A DNA stretch of 64,000 bases from an uncultured Bacillota bacterium. GTDB lineage: Bacteria > Bacillota > Clostridia > Christensenellales > Pumilibacteraceae. A program made the position numbers and the translations under genes. Below the pieces are notes generated by a model. The model saw only the letters and a list, made by a program, of their open reading frames with translations, had not been told where the DNA came from and did no database searches. Positions 53,263 through 61,467 of this stretch are shown here, piece after piece. The DNA lies in NCBI GenBank assembly GCA_949294845.1, contig CASFJH010000031.1, positions 1 to 64,000 on the forward strand. The letters are read 5' to 3'. Each line of letters starts with the position of its first letter. Within the stretch, counting starts at the first letter, position 1.

Positions 53263-54273
53263 ATGATCAAAGCAGGAATTATCGGCGCAAACGGATATAC
53301 CGGTTTCGAGTTGCTTCGCATACTCGGGAGACACGGAGAGGCGAAAGTTACGGCGGCGGCTTCGAGATCCAACGCCGGCACTCCCGTCGCCGACCTTTAC
53401 CCTGCGCTAAAGAGCACTTACGGCGATATGCTTTTCTGCGACGCGAACATATCGCTGTTTACTGACTGCGACGTCTGTTTTACCGCGCTGCCTCACGCGG
53501 CAAGCGCGGAAATAGGCGGAATACTCCATGACGCCGGCGTTAAAGTCATCGATCTGTCGGCGGATTTCAGATACGATTCGCTCCGTCTGTACGAGCAGAC
53601 TTACGGCGTAAATCATCCGCGTCCCGAGCTTAACGAAAAAGCCGTTTACGGTTTGCCCGAGCTGTTCCGCGACAAAATCGCCGGCGCGGATATCGTCGGA
53701 AATCCCGGCTGTTATACCACGGCCTCCATTCTCGCGCTTTATCCTCTTATAAAGGAGAACGTTATCGGGCGCAACGGAATCATTATAGACGCCAAAAGCG
53801 GCGTGACCGGAGCCGGCCGCAAAGCCGACGTCGGTTACAGCTATTGCGAAACGGCGGATAACTTCAAGGCATACGGCGTGACCACCCACCGGCACACTTC
53901 CGAAATAGAAGAAAAACTGGGCGTTACGCTGTCGTTCACTCCCCACCTGCTGCCCGTAAAACGCGGAATCCTCGCCACCGTCTACGCCGACTGCTCTTCA
54001 GACGCCGACGCTGTGCAGGCAGCTTACGACAAGTATTATTCGGGCGAGCCTTTCGTTTCGGCGTCCACCGCTCTGCCCGAGCTGAAATGGGTGCGCGGGA
54101 GCAATTGCTGCCGCATAGGCTATAAGCTTGACAAACGACTGGGAAAGATTATAATTATATCGGTTATAGACAATCTCATAAAAGGCGCCAGCGGTCAGGC
54201 CGTGCAGAATATGAATATTATGTTCGGACTGGACGAGACTCAAGGGCTCGAGCCGATCGGCGAATATCTGTAA
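53263..54273 (+). CDS. argC: N-acetyl-gamma-glutamyl-phosphate reductase
   Basis: The third step of arginine synthesis, reducing acetylglutamyl phosphate with NADPH. The 336-residue protein has the NADP site GIIGANGYTGFELLRIL, the catalytic Cys in VGNPGCYTTASIL and the histidine in THRHTSEIEE. GAGGT lies nine bases before the ATG. It is the first gene of argC-argB-argD-argF-GNAT. The usual next gene, argJ, is absent. Confidence 0.96.
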   Translation: MIKAGIIGANGYTGFELLRILGRHGEAKVTAAASRSNAGTPVADLYPALKSTYGDMLFCDANISLFTDCDVCFTALPHAASAEIGGILHDAGVKVIDLSADFRYDSLRLYEQTYGVNHPRPELNEKAVYGLPELFRDKIAGADIVGNPGCYTTASILALYPLIKENVIGRNGIIIDAKSGVTGAGRKADVGYSYCETADNFKAYGVTTHRHTSEIEEKLGVTLSFTPHLLPVKRGILATVYADCSSDADAVQAAYDKYYSGEPFVSASTALPELKWVRGSNCCRIGYKLDKRLGKIIIISVIDNLIKGASGQAVQNMNIMFGLDETQGLEPIGEYL

Positions 54274-54288
54274 CCCGGGAGACCGCAT

Positions 54289-55164
54289 ATGGAATTTCAA
54301 TTGGATAAAATTATCGAGCGCGCAAACATTCTCGTTGAAGCGCTGCCTTATATAAACCGCTATGCCGGAAAGACTATCATTATAAAATACGGCGGAAACG
54401 CGATGAACGATCCGGGCATCATGCGCACCGTGCTGCAGGACGTAGCCGCTCTTAAAATAGTCGGCGTCCGGCCCGTTATAGTGCACGGCGGCGGACCTGA
54501 AATCAACAGTATGCTCAACAAGCTGAACATACCTTCGAGATTTGAAAACGGACTGCGAGTAACTGACGCTCAGGCAATGGAAGTCGTACAGATGGTGCTT
54601 GCCGGCAAGGTCAACAAAAACCTCGTTTCCACGCTCAACACAATGGGCGTAAGCGCAGTAGGACTGTGCGGCAAAGACGGCAACCTGATTAAGGTTGAAC
54701 GTATGCCCGTTCAGGGCGGAGTCGATCTCGGCTACGTCGGACGGATCACTTCCGTAAACACTTCGATCATAGACGCGGTCGGCAAAGATTTTATTCCGGT
54801 TATCGCTTCGGTAGGCGTCGATTCTTTCGGCGAGGGCTACAACGTAAACGCCGATACTGCAGCCGGCGCTATAGGCGGCGCGCTCAAGGCTGAAAAGCTT
54901 ATGTTCCTTACCGATATCGACGGTATACGGGCAGACGAGAAGCGCCCCGAAACGCTCATCAAAAACATCACCGTGTCGGAAATACTGTCCATGATACGCG
55001 ACGGACGCATATACGGAGGAATGATTCCCAAAGTCAAAAGCTGCATAGACGCCATCGAGAAAGGCATCTCCAACGTGCTTATTATAAACGGCACTGTTCC
55101 CCACTCGATTCTGCTCGAGCTGTTCACCGACAGCGGCATAGGCACAATGGTAACGGACGGCTGA
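54289..55164 (+). CDS. argB: Acetylglutamate kinase
   Basis: Phosphorylates N-acetylglutamate. The 291-residue protein has IIKYGGNAM, VHGGGPEIN, the GLCGKDGNL stretch and INADTAAGAIG-like VNADTAAGAIGGAL. The N-terminal helix (FQLDKIIERANILVEALPYI) is of the type seen in arginine-inhibited hexameric enzymes, so feedback control by arginine is plausible. GGGAGA precedes the ATG, 15 bases after argC. Confidence 0.96.
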   Translation: MEFQLDKIIERANILVEALPYINRYAGKTIIIKYGGNAMNDPGIMRTVLQDVAALKIVGVRPVIVHGGGPEINSMLNKLNIPSRFENGLRVTDAQAMEVVQMVLAGKVNKNLVSTLNTMGVSAVGLCGKDGNLIKVERMPVQGGVDLGYVGRITSVNTSIIDAVGKDFIPVIASVGVDSFGEGYNVNADTAAGAIGGALKAEKLMFLTDIDGIRADEKRPETLIKNITVSEILSMIRDGRIYGGMIPKVKSCIDAIEKGISNVLIINGTVPHSILLELFTDSGIGTMVTDG

Positions 55165-55181
55165 AGTCAAAGGATACTATA

Positions 55182-56378
55182 ATGGAATTTTCAAAAATAA
55201 AAGAACTCGATTCTCGCAATTACATGACGGTATTCAACCGCCAGAATTTATGCTTCACTCACGGAAAAGGGTGCAAATTATACGACGTCGCCGGCAAAGA
55301 GTATACCGATTTCGTTGCCGGAATAGCGGTAAACGTACTGGGACATTGCCACCCCGCGCTTACGGAAGCGATAAAAGCGCAGGCCGACAAGTTTCTGCAT
55401 ATTTCCAACCTCTATTACGGCGCCGAACAGTCCGCAATGTGCGAAAAACTGCTTGACGGCACGATTTTTGACCGGGTTTTTCTCTGCAACAGCGGCGCGG
55501 AAGCCAACGAAGGCGCCCTGAAGCTTATACGCAAATATTATTATAACCGCGGAGAGCGCAGACCCAAGATACTGTCCGCCCTTCAATCGTTCCACGGGCG
55601 GACGCTTGCCACCGCCACGCTTACCGGTCAGAGCAAGTATTCCGCGCCCTACGCGCCTCTGCCCGAAGGTATCGTTCATATCCCTTATAACGATTTCGAG
55701 GCTTTTAAAGCGGCTGTCGACGACAGCGTCGGAGCGGTTTTCCTCGAGACAATTCAGGGCGAAAGCGGCGTTGTGCCGGCCGATTACGAATATCTGGTGA
55801 ACGTTTACGCGTTCTGCCGTTCAAAGGGTATTCTCCTCGCCGTCGATGAAGTTCAGACCGGTATGGGACGCACGGGAAAATTCTTCGGGTTTGAAAATTA
55901 CGGTATTCAGCCCGACATCGTAACGTTGGCCAAAGGGCTTGCCGGCGGCGTGCCTATCGGAGCGGTTCTTGCGCGCGGCGAAGCGGCTGACGCTTTCAGA
56001 CCGGGCGACCACGGTTCCACTTTCGGCGGCAATCCCCTCGCCTGCGCGGCCGCGTCGGCGGTACTCGACGTCGTTAAAGACGAAGCGTTTCTCGCCGATG
56101 TGAGAAAGAAGGGCGAACATTTTAAAGCCGGGCTCGCGCCGCTCAGCAAGCATAACTTCGTTAAGGATATACGCGGCACCGGACTCATGGTCGGGCTCGA
56201 ACTGGCGCCCGAGCTTCCCGGCGCGCAGGTCGTAGGTAAAATGGCCTCCGCGGGATTTTTGCTTAACTGCGCCGGCCGCAATACCCTGAGATTCGTGCCG
56301 CCGCTTATAATAAGCGAGGCGGAAATCGACGATATGTGCGGAAATCTGGCCGAACTGTTTGCCAAAACTAATATTTAG
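55182..56378 (+). CDS. argD: Acetylornithine aminotransferase
   Basis: A class III PLP transaminase of 398 residues that makes N-acetylornithine. FCNSGAEANEGALKL, SFHGRTLATATLTGQ, the PLP site DIVTLAKGLAGGVPIG and STFGGNPLACAAA are intact. AAAGGA precedes the ATG 17 bases after argB. The product still has its acetyl group, so ArgE- or ArgJ-type deacetylation must occur through a gene outside the window. Confidence 0.95.
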   Translation: MEFSKIKELDSRNYMTVFNRQNLCFTHGKGCKLYDVAGKEYTDFVAGIAVNVLGHCHPALTEAIKAQADKFLHISNLYYGAEQSAMCEKLLDGTIFDRVFLCNSGAEANEGALKLIRKYYYNRGERRPKILSALQSFHGRTLATATLTGQSKYSAPYAPLPEGIVHIPYNDFEAFKAAVDDSVGAVFLETIQGESGVVPADYEYLVNVYAFCRSKGILLAVDEVQTGMGRTGKFFGFENYGIQPDIVTLAKGLAGGVPIGAVLARGEAADAFRPGDHGSTFGGNPLACAAASAVLDVVKDEAFLADVRKKGEHFKAGLAPLSKHNFVKDIRGTGLMVGLELAPELPGAQVVGKMASAGFLLNCAGRNTLRFVPPLIISEAEIDDMCGNLAELFAKTNI

Positions 56379-56423
56379 TGATATAATAATTAAGTTACAT
56401 TCGCATTATTCGGGAGGAAATCC

Positions 56424-57365
56424 ATGGATTTATCCGCTTACAAACCCAAAGGAAAACTTTTCAACCGTCACCTGCTTACGCTGCTTGATTATTCGGTTAA
56501 CGAAATATATGAAATTCTTTCCTGCGCTCTGAAATTCAAGGATATGCAGCGGCGCGGCAAAAAGCACGCTTACTTAAAAGGAAAGACGCTAGCCATGATC
56601 TTTTCCAAATCGTCGACGAGAACGCGCGTCTCTTTCGAACAGGGCATACGTCAACTCGGCGGCACACCTCTTTTTCTGTCGGCTAACGACATACAGCTCG
56701 GCCGCGGAGAAACCATTCACGACACGGTAAAGGTTCTGTCGAGATACAATATCGACGGTATTATGATCCGTACTTTCAAGCAAAGCGACGTGGAGGAACT
56801 CGCCAAATACGGAAATATGCCCGTCATAAACGGCTTGACCGACGATTTTCATCCTTGTCAGGCTCTCGCCGACCTCATGACGATATTCGAAGCTTTCGGA
56901 CGTCTCGAGGGCAAAAAACTTGCCGACTTCGGCGACGGCAACAATATGGCTCATTCGCTTATGATAGCCGGCGCAAAAACGGGAATGAAAGTCGCCGTTT
57001 GCTCGCCCGAAGGTTATCAGCCCCGCCCCGACATTACCGAAGCCGCAAAGAAATTCGGCGACGTCACCGTGACGGACAATATCGACGAGGCAATTGCCGG
57101 CGCCGACGCGGTATATACGGACGTTTTCTTTTCGATGGGACAGGAAAAAGACCCCGCGAAAGAAAAAGCGCTTATGCCCTATCAGGTAAACTCGGCGCTT
57201 ATGGAAAAAGCCAATAAGGACGCCATTTTCCTCCACTGTCTGCCGGCGCACCGCGGCGAAGAGGTTACCTCTGACGTTATCGATTCGGCAAGGTCGGTCA
57301 TCTTTGAAGAAGCGGAAAACCGTCTGCACGCGCAGAAAGCCGTTATGTATCTGCTCATGAAATAA
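56424..57365 (+). CDS. argF: Ornithine carbamoyltransferase
   Basis: Joins ornithine and carbamoyl phosphate to give citrulline. The 313-residue protein has the carbamoyl-phosphate loop KSSTRTRVSFEQG, the HPCQALADL site and HCLPAHRGEEV. The ornithine loop reads FFSMGQEKD, the expected SMG. Its carbamoyl phosphate would come from CarAB, encoded at the left end of the window. GGGAGGA precedes the ATG, 45 bases after argD. Confidence 0.96.
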   Translation: MDLSAYKPKGKLFNRHLLTLLDYSVNEIYEILSCALKFKDMQRRGKKHAYLKGKTLAMIFSKSSTRTRVSFEQGIRQLGGTPLFLSANDIQLGRGETIHDTVKVLSRYNIDGIMIRTFKQSDVEELAKYGNMPVINGLTDDFHPCQALADLMTIFEAFGRLEGKKLADFGDGNNMAHSLMIAGAKTGMKVAVCSPEGYQPRPDITEAAKKFGDVTVTDNIDEAIAGADAVYTDVFFSMGQEKDPAKEKALMPYQVNSALMEKANKDAIFLHCLPAHRGEEVTSDVIDSARSVIFEEAENRLHAQKAVMYLLMK

Positions 57366-57368
57366 ACT

Positions 57369-57872
57369 ATGAATATCAGAGCTGCCGTACCGTCCGATTC
57401 CGCCGGAATACTCAAAGTCACAAGAGAAGCTTTCACTCTGTACCACGACGAACTGCACGCCGATTACGTTGTAGGCGGACTGGTGGAAACCGAAGAGGAC
57501 ATTCTGTCCGATATAATGAATCATCACGTTTACGTCGCCGAATCGGACGGAGAGATCGTAGGCTCGATAAGATTTACAGAACTTACTCCCGATCTCGCCT
57601 ATATTTACCGTTTCGGTGTTTCGCCGGCCATCAATAATACCGGCATCGGTTCGCATCTGCTTTCAACAGTCATAGACGAGTGCCGCAAATCTAATTTCAA
57701 AGCGATCGCTCTGCACACCAACGCCAGGTATTACAAGCTGGCAAGATACTATTACGGAAAGCATTTCTACGTTCACTCCACATCAACCGATAAAGGGTAT
57801 ATCCGCGCTTTGTTCGTGCTTGAGCTTACCGGCGACACCGATTACGACATCACTCCCGCCTTTTCCAAATAA
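57369..57872 (+). CDS. GNAT acetyltransferase at the end of the arg operon (candidate N-acetylglutamate synthase)
   Basis: A 167-residue GNAT protein. The acetyl-CoA loop is NNTGIGSHLL after the strand AYIYRFGVSP, and a Tyr-rich segment (ARYYKLARYYYGKHFY) follows. It starts three bases after argF without its own ribosome site, so it is translationally coupled to the arg genes. With argJ and argA both missing from the operon, it is a good candidate for making N-acetylglutamate. It is not obviously ArgA-like, and it could also acetylate something unrelated. The family is not recognised. Confidence 0.72.
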   Translation: MNIRAAVPSDSAGILKVTREAFTLYHDELHADYVVGGLVETEEDILSDIMNHHVYVAESDGEIVGSIRFTELTPDLAYIYRFGVSPAINNTGIGSHLLSTVIDECRKSNFKAIALHTNARYYKLARYYYGKHFYVHSTSTDKGYIRALFVLELTGDTDYDITPAFSK

Positions 57873-57934
57873 GACTTTTACTATAAAAAGCCTGTTGGGC
57901 GGCAAAAATATACTTATATAGCACGTTCGACTGC

Positions 57935-58055
57935 CCGAAGCTTAACTTGCTTAAAAGAAAGCCGGATTCGGCTCTCCGGACTTGACCTGCTTAAATGAAA
58001 CCGACTGCTTTAAGCTTGGTTTGCATAAAAAGCTGCAGTCGGACTTGCAGCAGAA
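57935..58055. repeat. Imperfect tandem repeats with small hairpins
   Basis: Three related units of about 35-40 bases share an ACTTG-x-CTTAAA-like core, then GAAA-CCG (CTTGCTTAAAAGAAAGCCGG, CCTGCTTAAATGAAACCGAC, TTTGCATAAAAAGCTGCAG). Unit boundaries contain CCGG and GTCGG inverted repeats. No coding frame fits. It lies between convergent genes. Confidence 0.4.
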
Positions 58056-58079
58056 ACGTTTTATCATCATCGAACGTAA

Positions 58080-58118
58080 AGCGCCCCGAAAATCGTCAAA
58101 ACTTTCGGGGCGCTGTTT
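58080..58118. terminator. Bidirectional terminator between the GNAT and sipW genes
   Basis: AGCGCCCCGAAA and TTTCGGGGCGCT form a twelve-pair stem. TTTT follows on the plus strand; on the minus strand the flank is TTTACG. Confidence 0.85.
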
Positions 58119-58140
58119 TAAATTGATTATACTCAGGACT

Positions 58141-58758
58141 TTATTCCTTGCCGTTTCCCGAAATGCCGGTGCGCGAGTCGTCCTTCGTCTCGGATGATGC
58201 TGCGGCGCATTGTTCTTTGGTCTCGCCGCGCAGATCGGGCGACGCGCCGTTATCCTGCGGTCCGGCGACGCTCTTATTTTTCTTTCCGGTTTTATCTAAC
58301 ACAATTATGCCGACGACAACCGCGACGCATAAAGCTATGCCGTATCCCGACTGAAAGAAATCGAAAACCGCGCCTATATAACGTACCTTACCTACGTTTT
58401 TACCGTACACCGCGGAAAAGGCTACTTTGTAATCGTCAGCTTCGTCAAGCGCGTCGCCCTTGGTATACACTCCGTCGTCGGTAACAGAACAAATACGGTG
58501 AGTGATTACCACGCCGTCGCCCCTTATATACGTTATAATATCGCCGACTTTAAGCTGAGACGCGTCCGTCTTTTTCACCAGCGTAAGATCGAACTTCCTG
58601 AGCTCGGGCTCCATACTCCCCGATCTGACGACGAAGAGCTGATAGCCCGCCACGCTGATCGGGCGGTTATTTATGCGGCAAACGATACCGTAAACGCAAA
58701 AGACCAAAAGTACCGCGATAAGAATATTCTGTATAAGGCCGAGCGCTTTACTCTTCAC
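58141..58758 (-). CDS. Signal peptidase I, SipW (ER) type
   Basis: A 205-residue membrane peptidase. The nucleophile Ser is in VVRSGSMEPEL and the general base is His in VVITHRIC, not the Lys of ordinary bacterial type I enzymes. Membrane helices flank the catalytic domain (about 8-28 and 140-160). The C-terminal 45 residues are charged and probably disordered. SipW enzymes process biofilm or spore proteins of the TasA/CotN type, none of which is encoded here. The GTG at 58758 overlaps the yfbR stop as GTGA; the frame further upstream lies inside yfbR. Confidence 0.88.
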   Translation of the reverse strand: MKSKALGLIQNILIAVLLVFCVYGIVCRINNRPISVAGYQLFVVRSGSMEPELRKFDLTLVKKTDASQLKVGDIITYIRGDGVVITHRICSVTDDGVYTKGDALDEADDYKVAFSAVYGKNVGKVRYIGAVFDFFQSGYGIALCVAVVVGIIVLDKTGKKNKSVAGPQDNGASPDLRGETKEQCAAASSETKDDSRTGISGNGKE

Positions 58759-59333
58759 AGTTTCATTTCGTCGAGCGTCTGGCTGTACGCACCTATGAAA
58801 TTGTCCATAAAGTATTTTACCGCCCGATTGTCGCACGTTTCAAGCTCACGTCCGATCGTTTCGTAAGCGCTTTTAAACTCCGCATTGGAAAATCTCAGCT
58901 CTTCGATACACTTGATATACGCCGAAAGTTTGTCGGCATACTTCACCAGCTTATATTCGGCGGAATTTTTATCCGGCGATACCATGGGCGCAAAATCATT
59001 TTTAAGCTCTTCCGGAAGCGCCGAAACGATACGTTTTTCGGCAGCGCTTTCGATATCCTTATAAGCGGCGTTTATTTCGTTGTTGTAATACTTGACGGGC
59101 GTCGGCAGGTCGCCGGTGATGACTTCGGCCGTTTCGTGATACAAAGCGAGCATACCTACTTTGTCGGGATCGGCCGAGCCGCCGAAAAATTTGCGGTCTA
59201 TAATCGCGAGAGCGTTGGCTATTATCGCCACTTCGGCGGTGTGCTCGAGAACGTTCTCGCTGACCGTATTACGCATAAGCCCCCAGCGCCGTATCAGCTT
59301 GAGACGGGACAGAAACGCAAAGAAACTGCTCAT
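58755..59333 (-). CDS. HD-domain 5'-deoxynucleotidase (YfbR family)
   Basis: A 192-residue HD hydrolase of the YfbR type, which dephosphorylates deoxyribonucleoside monophosphates. The metal ligands are in NVLEHTAEVA, LALYHETAEVITGDL and the later KYADKLSAY Asp. The N-terminus (FFAFLSRLKLIRRWGLMRNT) matches the family. The ATG overlaps the tkt stop as ATGA. Substrate identity is inferred from family only. Confidence 0.9.
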   Translation of the reverse strand: MSSFFAFLSRLKLIRRWGLMRNTVSENVLEHTAEVAIIANALAIIDRKFFGGSADPDKVGMLALYHETAEVITGDLPTPVKYYNNEINAAYKDIESAAEKRIVSALPEELKNDFAPMVSPDKNSAEYKLVKYADKLSAYIKCIEELRFSNAEFKSAYETIGRELETCDNRAVKYFMDNFIGAYSQTLDEMKL

Positions 59334-61315
59334 TTTTTTACCGATTTGAAAACTTTAGTCGCCGTTTTGGCCACATTTTCCGCAGTGAAGCCGTATATTT
59401 CGAAAAGCTGGCCGGCGGGCGCGCTCGAACCGAATGTATCAATAGTAACGCACGCGCCGTCAAGCCCTACATACTTGCCCCACGAATAAGATGATCCTGC
59501 CTCCACGGCGACTCTTGCGCGCACTTTGGACGGCAATACGGATTCCCTATATGCCTTGGACTGCTCGTCGAACACTTCCATGCACGGCATTGAAACCACT
59601 CTGGCGTCTATTCCGCTCTCCTTCAGTATGGCACGCGCGGCGACGGCCTGCTCAACTTCGGATCCGCTGGCTATTATAATAACGTCGGGAACTTCCTTAT
59701 CCGAATCGCAAAGCACATATCCGCCTTTAAGCGCGTTCTCTCCGCTGTTTTCGTAAAGCGGAAGCTTTTGCCTCGAGCATACGATGGCAGTAGGCGCATG
59801 CCCGGTCAGCGCGCTTATATACGCCGCAGCCGTCTCTCGGCCGTCGGCAGGACGGTACACCTTGAATCCGGGCACGGATCTGAGTCCGACAAGCTGCTCG
59901 ATCGGCTGGTGTGTGGGGCCGTCCTCTCCCACGCCTATGGAATCGTGCGTAAGAACGTATATGACGGGAAGCTTCATGAGCGCGCTCATGCGCATGGCAT
60001 TTTTCATATAATCGGAGAATACGAAGAACGTTGCGCAGAAGTTGACAAACCCGCCGTGCAGATAAAGTCCGTTGGAAATCGCCGCCATAGCGTGCTCGCG
60101 CACTCCGAAATGCAGATTGCGGCCCGTGCGGTCCTCTTTCGAGTAATCGCCCTTATCTTTAAGATACGTCATATTGGACGGAGCAAGGTCGGCGGAACCG
60201 CCCACGAGATTGGGCATCATTGCCGCCAGCTTGTTAAGAACAGCTCCCGACGTGTTGCGCGTCGAATCGGCTTTGTCAAACGAATACAGCGACCTGAGCT
60301 CCTCCTCTGACGGCAGTTTACCCGATCTGAACTGCTGGAACAGCTCGTATTCCTCGGGAAATGCCGCTTTGTAAGCCTTAAGCGTCTTGTTCCACTCCGC
60401 TTCCGAACGGTTAAGCCTTTCGGTTATCGCGGCGTAATGCGCGCGAACCTCCGAAGGAACCTCGAAAGGCTTCGCCTTCCAGCCGAGATTCTTTCTAAGC
60501 GCTTCGACGCCGTCCTCTCCAAGCGGAGCGCCGTGCGAAGCGGCCGAGCCGGCCTTAGGAGAACCGTATCCGATAGTGGTGCGCACCACTATCAGCGTGG
60601 GCTTGTTCTTTTCGTCCTTGGCAAGACGTATTGCCGCCGTTATCGCGTCCGTGTCCTCGCCGTCGCTTACGCGAAGCACCTGCCACCCCTGCGCTTCATG
60701 ACGCTTGGCCACGTCGTCGCGGAACGCGATATTGATATTGCCTTCTATGGAAATATCGTTGGAGTCGTATATGAGAATCAGTTTGCCCAGCCCCCATGTG
60801 CCGGCAAGCGACGCCGCCTCGTACTCTATGCCCTCCATCATGCAGCCGTCGCCGCACAGACAGTAAGTGTAGTGATCTACGATTTCATGCCCCGGCTTAT
60901 TGAACCGCGCGGCCAGCATGGACTCGGCAAGCGCAAAACCGACGGCATTGGCTACGCCCTGTCCCAAAGGTCCGGTAGAAGTCTCCACACCGACGGTATG
61001 CCCGTATTCGGGATGTCCCGGCGTTTTCGAGCGGAGCTGTCTGAACCCCATAAGATCTTCCTTGGTTATGCCGTATCCGAAAAGGTGCAGCAATGAGTAA
61101 AGAAGCATAGAGCCGTGACCGGCGCTTAAAATAAATCTGTCGCGGTTAAAAAACGAGGGGTTTTTAGGACAGTGATTCATGTTATCCGCCCATACCGCGT
61201 ATGCGATAGGCGCCGCGCCCAAAGGCAGGCCCGGATGACCGCTGTTGGCTTTCTGTACTCCTTCTGCCGACAATACGCGTATTGCGCTTATCGCGTCGCT
61301 GACTGTCTTATCCAT
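59330..61315 (-). CDS. tkt: Transketolase
   Basis: A 661-residue thiamine-diphosphate enzyme of the pentose phosphate pathway. KANSGHPGLPLGAAPIAY, GDGCMMEGIEYEAASLAG and DSIGVGEDGPTHQPIEQL are standard. VIDTFGSSAPAGQLFE near the end is typical. The protein is full length with no gap. AAGGAGACG precedes the ATG. In this operon it is followed by yfbR and sipW. It supplies erythrose 4-phosphate, the shikimate precursor; aroK and aroQ lie 2 kb away. Confidence 0.97.
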   Translation of the reverse strand: MDKTVSDAISAIRVLSAEGVQKANSGHPGLPLGAAPIAYAVWADNMNHCPKNPSFFNRDRFILSAGHGSMLLYSLLHLFGYGITKEDLMGFRQLRSKTPGHPEYGHTVGVETSTGPLGQGVANAVGFALAESMLAARFNKPGHEIVDHYTYCLCGDGCMMEGIEYEAASLAGTWGLGKLILIYDSNDISIEGNINIAFRDDVAKRHEAQGWQVLRVSDGEDTDAITAAIRLAKDEKNKPTLIVVRTTIGYGSPKAGSAASHGAPLGEDGVEALRKNLGWKAKPFEVPSEVRAHYAAITERLNRSEAEWNKTLKAYKAAFPEEYELFQQFRSGKLPSEEELRSLYSFDKADSTRNTSGAVLNKLAAMMPNLVGGSADLAPSNMTYLKDKGDYSKEDRTGRNLHFGVREHAMAAISNGLYLHGGFVNFCATFFVFSDYMKNAMRMSALMKLPVIYVLTHDSIGVGEDGPTHQPIEQLVGLRSVPGFKVYRPADGRETAAAYISALTGHAPTAIVCSRQKLPLYENSGENALKGGYVLCDSDKEVPDVIIIASGSEVEQAVAARAILKESGIDARVVSMPCMEVFDEQSKAYRESVLPSKVRARVAVEAGSSYSWGKYVGLDGACVTIDTFGSSAPAGQLFEIYGFTAENVAKTATKVFKSVKK

Positions 61316-61467
61316 ATCGTCTCCTTAAAAATAAAAATTTATTTGCTCAATCGTTTACGGCGCAACCGCAGGCAGGTATACAGGTTCGCCGGCAAGCGCG
61401 CCCGTAGCCGCAGTTTTCAAGGCTTCCGCAGCGTCCTTCCGCCGACGTTCTTCCGCGCCTTGAGGCT

